Shown: piece after piece, positions 15,735 through 18,664 of the stretch | Numbering within the stretch: the first letter of the stretch is position 1 | How the letters are laid out: every line of letters starts with the position of its first letter | Assembly (NCBI GenBank): GCA_019308645.1 | Contig: JAFDHR010000021.1 | Coordinates: 1-18,664 of the forward strand | From: Deltaproteobacteria bacterium | GTDB lineage: Bacteria > Desulfobacterota > DSM-4660 > Desulfatiglandales > B25-G16 | Reading direction: 5' to 3' | Length of the DNA: 18,664 bases | Translations under genes and position numbers: made by a program | Notes under the pieces: model-generated | What the model saw: the letters and a program-made list of their open reading frames with translations, nothing else | Database searches by the model: none | Told to the model about the DNA's origin: nothing

Positions 15735-16727
15735 TTATACGTTATAGATATCTGTTTTATACTTACGCAGATTATCAGGGTTTGTAAACCAGTCAATTGT
15801 CTTTTTAAGCCCCTCTTTTATTGAATATTTGGGCTTAAAACCTGTCAGATCTCTAATTTTTTTTATATCACACCACAAACGATACACCTCTGATTTTTCA
15901 GGGCGAAGACGCTCGTCATCTTTGATTACTTCTACATTGGACTGCATCATTTCTTTGATGAGATTAAACACGTCGCCTATGGAAATTTCGGAATTGGACC
16001 CAATGTTTACTGTATCTCCAACTGCCTTATCGCATTCTGCAAGCGCAATAAATCCGCGGCATGTATCTTCCACATAGCTAAGATCTCTTGTTGGGGTAAG
16101 ATTACCAAGATTTATTATTCGTTTGCCACTTGCAATCTGGGTAATGATTGTCGGGATAACCGCCCGGGCTGATTGACGCGGGCCATAGGTATTAAAGGGC
16201 CGTGCTATGGTCAAGGGTAGCTCAAAAGCATTGAAAAAACTTTTTGCCATTGCATCAGCGCCGATTTTTGAAGCACTGTAGGGCGATTGAGGCTGCAATG
16301 GATGTTTTTCATCAATGGGAACATATTGGGCTGTGCCATAGACCTCGGATGTGGATGTATGGATCACACGTTCACACCCGTTATCAAGTGCACCCTGACA
16401 AATATTCAGTGTCCCTTTGATATTGGTATCCACATAACTGTCCGGCGCAACATACGAATAGGGTATAGCAATTAGAGCCGCCAGATGAAACACAATATCC
16501 ACGCCTTTGGTAATGTGATTGCAGTAGTGGGGATCACGAACATCGCCAGTGAGCACTTCTATATCATTCAAACAATTAATATCTTCTAACCATCCCCAGT
16601 AGTTGAAGGAATTATAGTAGCTTAAGGCTTTGACTTTTGTGCATTGCTTTACCAGCATTTCAGTGAGATGCGAGCCGATGAAACCATCGGCGCCGGTGAT
16701 GAGGATTGTTTTGTTTGAGAGATTCAT
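15735..16727 (-). CDS. legB: NAD-dependent 4,6-dehydratase LegB, copy 2
   Basis: 330 residues, complete. TGADGFIGSH starts at residue 11, HTSTSEVYG is at 123-131, and the catalytic Y150 and K154 lie in SPYSASK. The start ATG follows AGAAAGG at good spacing, a better site than in copy 1. It is about 90% identical to the other LegB by hand count; differences are scattered, many are conservative, and none falls in a catalytic motif. It should therefore catalyse the same dehydration. Unlike copy 1 it is not followed by a working legC: a PIN module and a legC remnant lie downstream. It may be a spare copy, or the older copy of a duplicated legB-legC pair that later lost legC. Confidence 0.93.
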   Translation of the reverse strand: MNLSNKTILITGADGFIGSHLTEMLVKQCTKVKALSYYNSFNYWGWLEDINCLNDIEVLTGDVRDPHYCNHITKGVDIVFHLAALIAIPYSYVAPDSYVDTNIKGTLNICQGALDNGCERVIHTSTSEVYGTAQYVPIDEKHPLQPQSPYSASKIGADAMAKSFFNAFELPLTIARPFNTYGPRQSARAVIPTIITQIASGKRIINLGNLTPTRDLSYVEDTCRGFIALAECDKAVGDTVNIGSNSEISIGDVFNLIKEMMQSNVEVIKDDERLRPEKSEVYRLWCDIKKIRDLTGFKPKYSIKEGLKKTIDWFTNPDNLRKYKTDIYNV

Positions 16728-17010
16728 TTTAGCCTTTCTGGGGGAAATTAATTGCTAAGCTGTTGGCTGACATATATGAAGAGGGGGACGGGCATAACTA
16801 AGTAAATATCCTCTAAAGATTTAAGGAAATGACGAATGCAAATATAAATGGGGTCAGGTCCTTCCTTTTATGTTATAATTGGGGACATCGTTCTGAATGC
16901 TCCTAACTCCGTTGGCCCCACTATATGATTGGGGTCGTTGTTGCCTTCTGGCTTTATAGTAAATACTCATATATTTCTTTATCACCGGGGGATGGTTTTT
17001 AACTCCCATC
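16728..17010. repeat. Gene-free stretch with dispersed repeat motifs
   Basis: No gene is seen. It holds GAGGGGGACGGGCATAACTA (16781-16800) continuing AGTAAATATCC, and GGGGTCAGGTCC at 16850-16861. CCGTTGGCCC at 16909-16918 also occurs at 18010-18019. The first motif aligns with 17146-17176. Such GGGGACG.../GGGGTCAGGTC elements resemble those I associate with REP/RAYT-type transposase families. No transposase gene is present. Confidence 0.55.
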
Positions 17011-17277
17011 CTACTTCATTAACCATGGTATAATCACAAGAGAGACGAACAAGGCTATTATTACAGTAACTATGATTTCCCAATGCTTTTTCCAGGTAGT
17101 GCGTACGATTCGATTAATAAAAGGAATTTTAGAAAGGTATCTAAAGAGGGACGCTCTTAAATAACTAAATAAATTTCCTGGCTGCAAAACGCAGGGCGCC
17201 CCAGTTAAATAAGCTCCGCATTTCACGGGGTAAACATGGCGCAAAGGGCATAGAGAAAATAGAGCATTTCTAAGCAT
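17011..17277 (-). CDS. Doubtful small protein with C-terminal membrane helix
   Basis: An open frame of 88 codons with no recognised family. The last third (IIVTVIIALFVSLVIIPWLM, about residues 68-87) is a convincing single membrane helix preceded by basic residues (IVRTTWKKHW). The first half overlaps a repeat-rich stretch (GGGCGCCC palindrome, ...CTTAAATAACTAAATAAATTT motif) and reads like non-coding sequence (low-probability pattern VKCGAYLTGAPCVLQPG). No ribosome binding site is seen at the ATG at 17277, and no other ATG exists except near the end. It may be the end of a decayed gene read out through a repeat, or a small membrane protein with a different start. Confidence 0.3.
   Translation of the reverse strand: MLRNALFSLCPLRHVYPVKCGAYLTGAPCVLQPGNLFSYLRASLFRYLSKIPFINRIVRTTWKKHWEIIVTVIIALFVSLVIIPWLMK
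17146..17204. repeat. REP-like element with palindromic core
   Basis: GAGGGACGCTCTTAAATAAC (17146-17165) continues CTAAATAAATTT style and aligns with 16781-16812. It is followed by a hairpin-forming segment: CTGG at 17179-17182 pairs with CCAG at 17201-17204, with an inner CTGC...GCAG pair and a GGGCGCCC palindrome at 17194-17201. Confidence 0.5.
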
Positions 17278-17339
17278 GCATTATGAAGTAAGTGGTAGGT
17301 AGCCAGTATGAGCAAATGGTCAAGTATACTCTTGAAAGA

Positions 17340-17585
17340 CTACGCAGCAGCGCTTGCTTCAAAGGCTAAAATATCAACAGTCATCTTGCCCATCAAGTGG
17401 CTTTTACTTTTTGCCAGCCTTTCCAGTCCCTTATAAACACCACTTGCCAGGTATTTCTCTCCGCACTGCTGGCAAACCCCTGCCGGAACATCTTTAATAA
17501 CTACCAGAGTATCCCCCCAGCGATAGTCGATGGTAATCTGTTGCTCGACTACCTTGGCCTTGCAAAAGTAACATTTATCAAGCAT
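17340..17585 (-). CDS. YgiT-type zinc-finger protein (MqsA-like antitoxin half)
   Basis: 81 residues from the ATG at 17585, preceded by GGGAG at good spacing. A longer in-frame start at 17627 would lie inside the upstream gene and is rejected. Two CxxC pairs, CYFCKAKVV near the start and CQQCGEKYL about 30 residues on, form the zinc ribbon typical of YgiT/MqsA N-terminal domains. The C-terminal helix-turn-helix of full MqsA is absent, so this is the short form common next to DUF4258 proteins. Its start is two bases after the DUF4258 stop, so the pair is one unit. The probable role is to neutralise the DUF4258 partner; this is family-based inference. Confidence 0.83.
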   Translation of the reverse strand: MLDKCYFCKAKVVEQQITIDYRWGDTLVVIKDVPAGVCQQCGEKYLASGVYKGLERLAKSKSHLMGKMTVDILAFEASAAA

Positions 17586-17587
17586 TC

Positions 17588-17905
17588 TTAATCTCCCTTC
17601 TTTCTCGTTTTCCAATCTGCCTCCCACTCTTTGAGATCGGGTTCATAGGCAGTTATGATAAGGACTTCATCCTCTTCTAATCTACCACAAATGACATGTA
17701 AGGGTCTATCCTGAGTTGCAAAGCCTAAGACTAAGCAACTTGCTCCTCTTGGATCATCAGGATATGGCTCGATAATCGTTCCATTACATATAGCTTCTTC
17801 AATCTCTTCAGCTTCAATTTTTCGTAGCCTCACTTTCTCAGTGTGGGTAAAGGAAATAATATACTTCCCAGTCCTAACCTTTGCACGAATCGCTTCTATA
17901 TCCAT
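17588..17905 (-). CDS. DUF4258 domain protein, probable toxin
   Basis: 105 residues, starting at an ATG preceded by AAAGG. It shows the DUF4258 pattern: FTHTEKVRLRKIEAEEIEEAI (helix with SxHa.-type start), then EPYPDDPRGASCLVLGF, RPLHVICGRLEEDEVLIITAYEPD. The last strand with ITAYEPD is the family hallmark shared with RelE/BrnT-like small toxins. It is paired with a YgiT-type zinc finger downstream, a frequent toxin-antitoxin-like arrangement. The likely activity is mRNA interference or cleavage, unproven for this family. The module separates the MarR regulator from the sugar genes. GTCAAA...TTTGAC hairpin sequence lies just upstream (17936-17953) and may belong to a repeat and not to its promoter. 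Confidence 0.83.
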   Translation of the reverse strand: MDIEAIRAKVRTGKYIISFTHTEKVRLRKIEAEEIEEAICNGTIIEPYPDDPRGASCLVLGFATQDRPLHVICGRLEEDEVLIITAYEPDLKEWEADWKTRKKGD

Positions 17906-18156
17906 CTTTATGCCTTTAAATGGATAAATTTGGGGGTCAAATCTTCGTTTGACTTACTTTTGATAATCACTGAAAGTATTCGTTAAATGGCCCAGTGAAG
18001 GAATAGGGGCCGTTGGCCCATCGTCACTTTCATTTGGATACTTCTCAGTTTGATACAGCTCCGCCCCTTGAGTTACATAGCAAAATAAAACCTAACCAAT
18101 TATAATTATTGCTTTTTTGTTTAAAACATCAGAGGTTTTGTGGTCCAGAATCGGAA
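17906..18156. other. Intergenic region with two small hairpins
   Basis: No gene is seen on either strand. GTCAAA (17936-17941) and TTTGAC (17948-17953) form a 6-bp stem with a TCTTCG loop, preceded by GGGG as in REP-like elements. GGGCC-GTT-GGCCC at 18007-18019 is a second perfect stem. Neither is followed by a clear T run, so neither is called a terminator. Confidence 0.5.
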
Positions 18157-18501
18157 TCAGGCAACCTCTTCTACAATCTCCTGCCTTGCTTTTTCAATCT
18201 CTCGCTCTAACCTCTTATACTCTTTCATCTTCCGTCTGATAAAGTTAAGAGTTATGACTTTTTTCTCCTTTATTCCATCAGGGGTGAGAAGATAGAGATA
18301 GCCTTTCTTGCTCTTACTCTGTTTGAAATTCTCCATCTTGACAATGCCCTTTTGGACAAGAGCAGATAGAACATAATTGACCTTGCCTACACTTACCCCA
18401 ATCTTTCGGGACAGTTCAAGTTGAGTAAATTCACTTTTTGAGGCAATCTCCCGCAAGAGATAATATGCTACATCCTGATTGAATTTGTTCTGTTTATTCA
18501 T
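18157..18501 (-). CDS. EPS-associated MarR-family transcriptional regulator
   Basis: 114 residues, a single winged helix-turn-helix: FTQLELSRKIGVSVGKVNYV is the helix-turn-helix, and KSKKGYLYLLTPDGI is the wing and following helix. The C-terminal coiled-coil-like tail is EYKRLEREIEKARQEIVEEV. The KVNYVLSALV.KG and GYLYLLTP.GI.EK patterns match the short MarR-type proteins described at the head of exopolysaccharide clusters (MarR_EPS). It has no ligand domain beyond the wing and tail. It is probably the local regulator of the downstream glycan genes, although two unrelated gene pairs and repeats now lie between. A strong promoter abuts the start codon (18510-18538). Confidence 0.85.
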   Translation of the reverse strand: MNKQNKFNQDVAYYLLREIASKSEFTQLELSRKIGVSVGKVNYVLSALVQKGIVKMENFKQSKSKKGYLYLLTPDGIKEKKVITLNFIRRKMKEYKRLEREIEKARQEIVEEVA

Positions 18502-18664
18502 AGCGTGAATTATTAAACTAATTAAAAGATATTGTCAAGTGAAGGGGGACGCACTGAATATTCGATAAAAGAATTACCATTGATTATAACCCCACATTGT
18601 GCAAAGACTGGCTAAGTTTCCCCCCAGGGTTTGTGTAAACATGAAGCAAAGATGGTTAACTATT
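18502..18664. other. Right-end flank
   Basis: Apart from the promoter, it holds GGGGGACGC at 18544-18552, one of the dispersed motifs. No gene is supported. An ATG at 18641 on the plus strand opens only eight codons before the window ends. Confidence 0.4.
18510..18538 (-). promoter_or_regulatory. Sigma70-type promoter of the MarR regulator
   Basis: On the minus strand TTGACA (18538-18533), a 17-base spacer, then TAATAA (18515-18510). The -35 box is a full consensus match and the -10 box is close. The start codon at 18501 is only 8 bases beyond the -10 box, so transcription would begin within a few bases of the ATG. Confidence 0.7.

Noticed and set aside
16874..16879. TATAAT on the plus strand as a promoter
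   Set aside because: No -35 box at suitable distance and no plus-strand gene downstream.
18007..18019. GGGCC-GTT-GGCCC hairpin as a terminator of the MarR gene
   Set aside because: No T run follows on the minus strand, and the gene ends about 140 bases earlier; more likely a repeat-derived hairpin.
18057..18068. GGGGCGGAGCT on the minus strand, similar to the ops element (GGCGGTAGC)
   Set aside because: It lacks the exact ops core and no RfaH/NusG-like gene is visible; similarity over a few G-rich bases is not enough.
18641..18664. ATG on the plus strand near the right edge as the start of a divergent gene
   Set aside because: Only eight codons are visible and the ribosome binding site is weak; it cannot be supported.

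Overview
The window is the head end of a surface-glycan gene cluster. Every supported gene lies on the minus strand, so the cluster reads from right (about 18.5 kb) to left (1). The core encodes a nonulosonic (sialic-like) acid of the legionaminic type: 4,6-dehydratase (legB), aminotransferase (legC), a formyltransferase-like enzyme, a glycosyltransferase, NeuB-type synthase (legI), CMP-transferase (legF), a CBS-nucleotidyltransferase like PtmE, a WbuX/PtmG-type amidotransferase and a SAM methyltransferase. From memory, this gene set and order resemble the Campylobacter flagellin-glycosylation (ptm) locus. Two pathway genes are not seen: the LegH N-acetyltransferase and a NeuC/LegG hydrolysing 2-epimerase. 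The formyltransferase sits where LegH might be expected, so a 7-N-formyl product is an attractive but unproven reading. The host looks like a Gram-negative, perhaps a Desulfobacterota-like ('deltaproteobacterial') lineage. This guess rests on the EPS-type MarR regulator, heptanucleotide repeat arrays, GGGGGACG/GGGGTCAGGTC repeats and many toxin-antitoxin-like genes; no phylogenetic marker is present.

Layout from the right. At 18157-18501 there is an EPS-associated MarR-family regulator with a consensus sigma70-type promoter almost touching its start codon. At 17340-17905 there is a DUF4258 / YgiT-type zinc-finger pair that looks like a toxin-antitoxin module. At 16728-17339 there is repeat-rich sequence with a doubtful small membrane ORF. 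At 15735-16727 lies a second copy of legB. At 14951-15720 lies a PIN-domain toxin with its small partner, bounded by heptanucleotide arrays in inverted orientation. At 14572-14946 lies a broken second copy of legC (first 64 codons) fused to the 3' end of a DUF5615 PIN-like gene, itself broken by a 15-bp tandem duplication. Then come wecB (13223-14467, with an in-frame heptad insertion), a six-hairpin-like gene split at a homopolymer of ten T (11899-13145), and a 705-residue two-domain oxidoreductase (9766-11883).

The legionaminic operon itself (legB copy 1 at 9717 down to the methyltransferase at 685) is tightly packed, with many ATGA or longer overlaps, and probably forms one transcriptional unit from legC leftwards. 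It is followed by a possible degraded small ORF and by a gene of unknown, probably glycan-related function that runs off the left edge.

The most interesting part is the 14.5-16.7 kb junction. There the leg genes were duplicated, one legC copy was reduced to a chimera with a toxin-gene tail, and a PIN toxin pair sits exactly between heptad repeats that are also present at the equivalent place in the intact copy.
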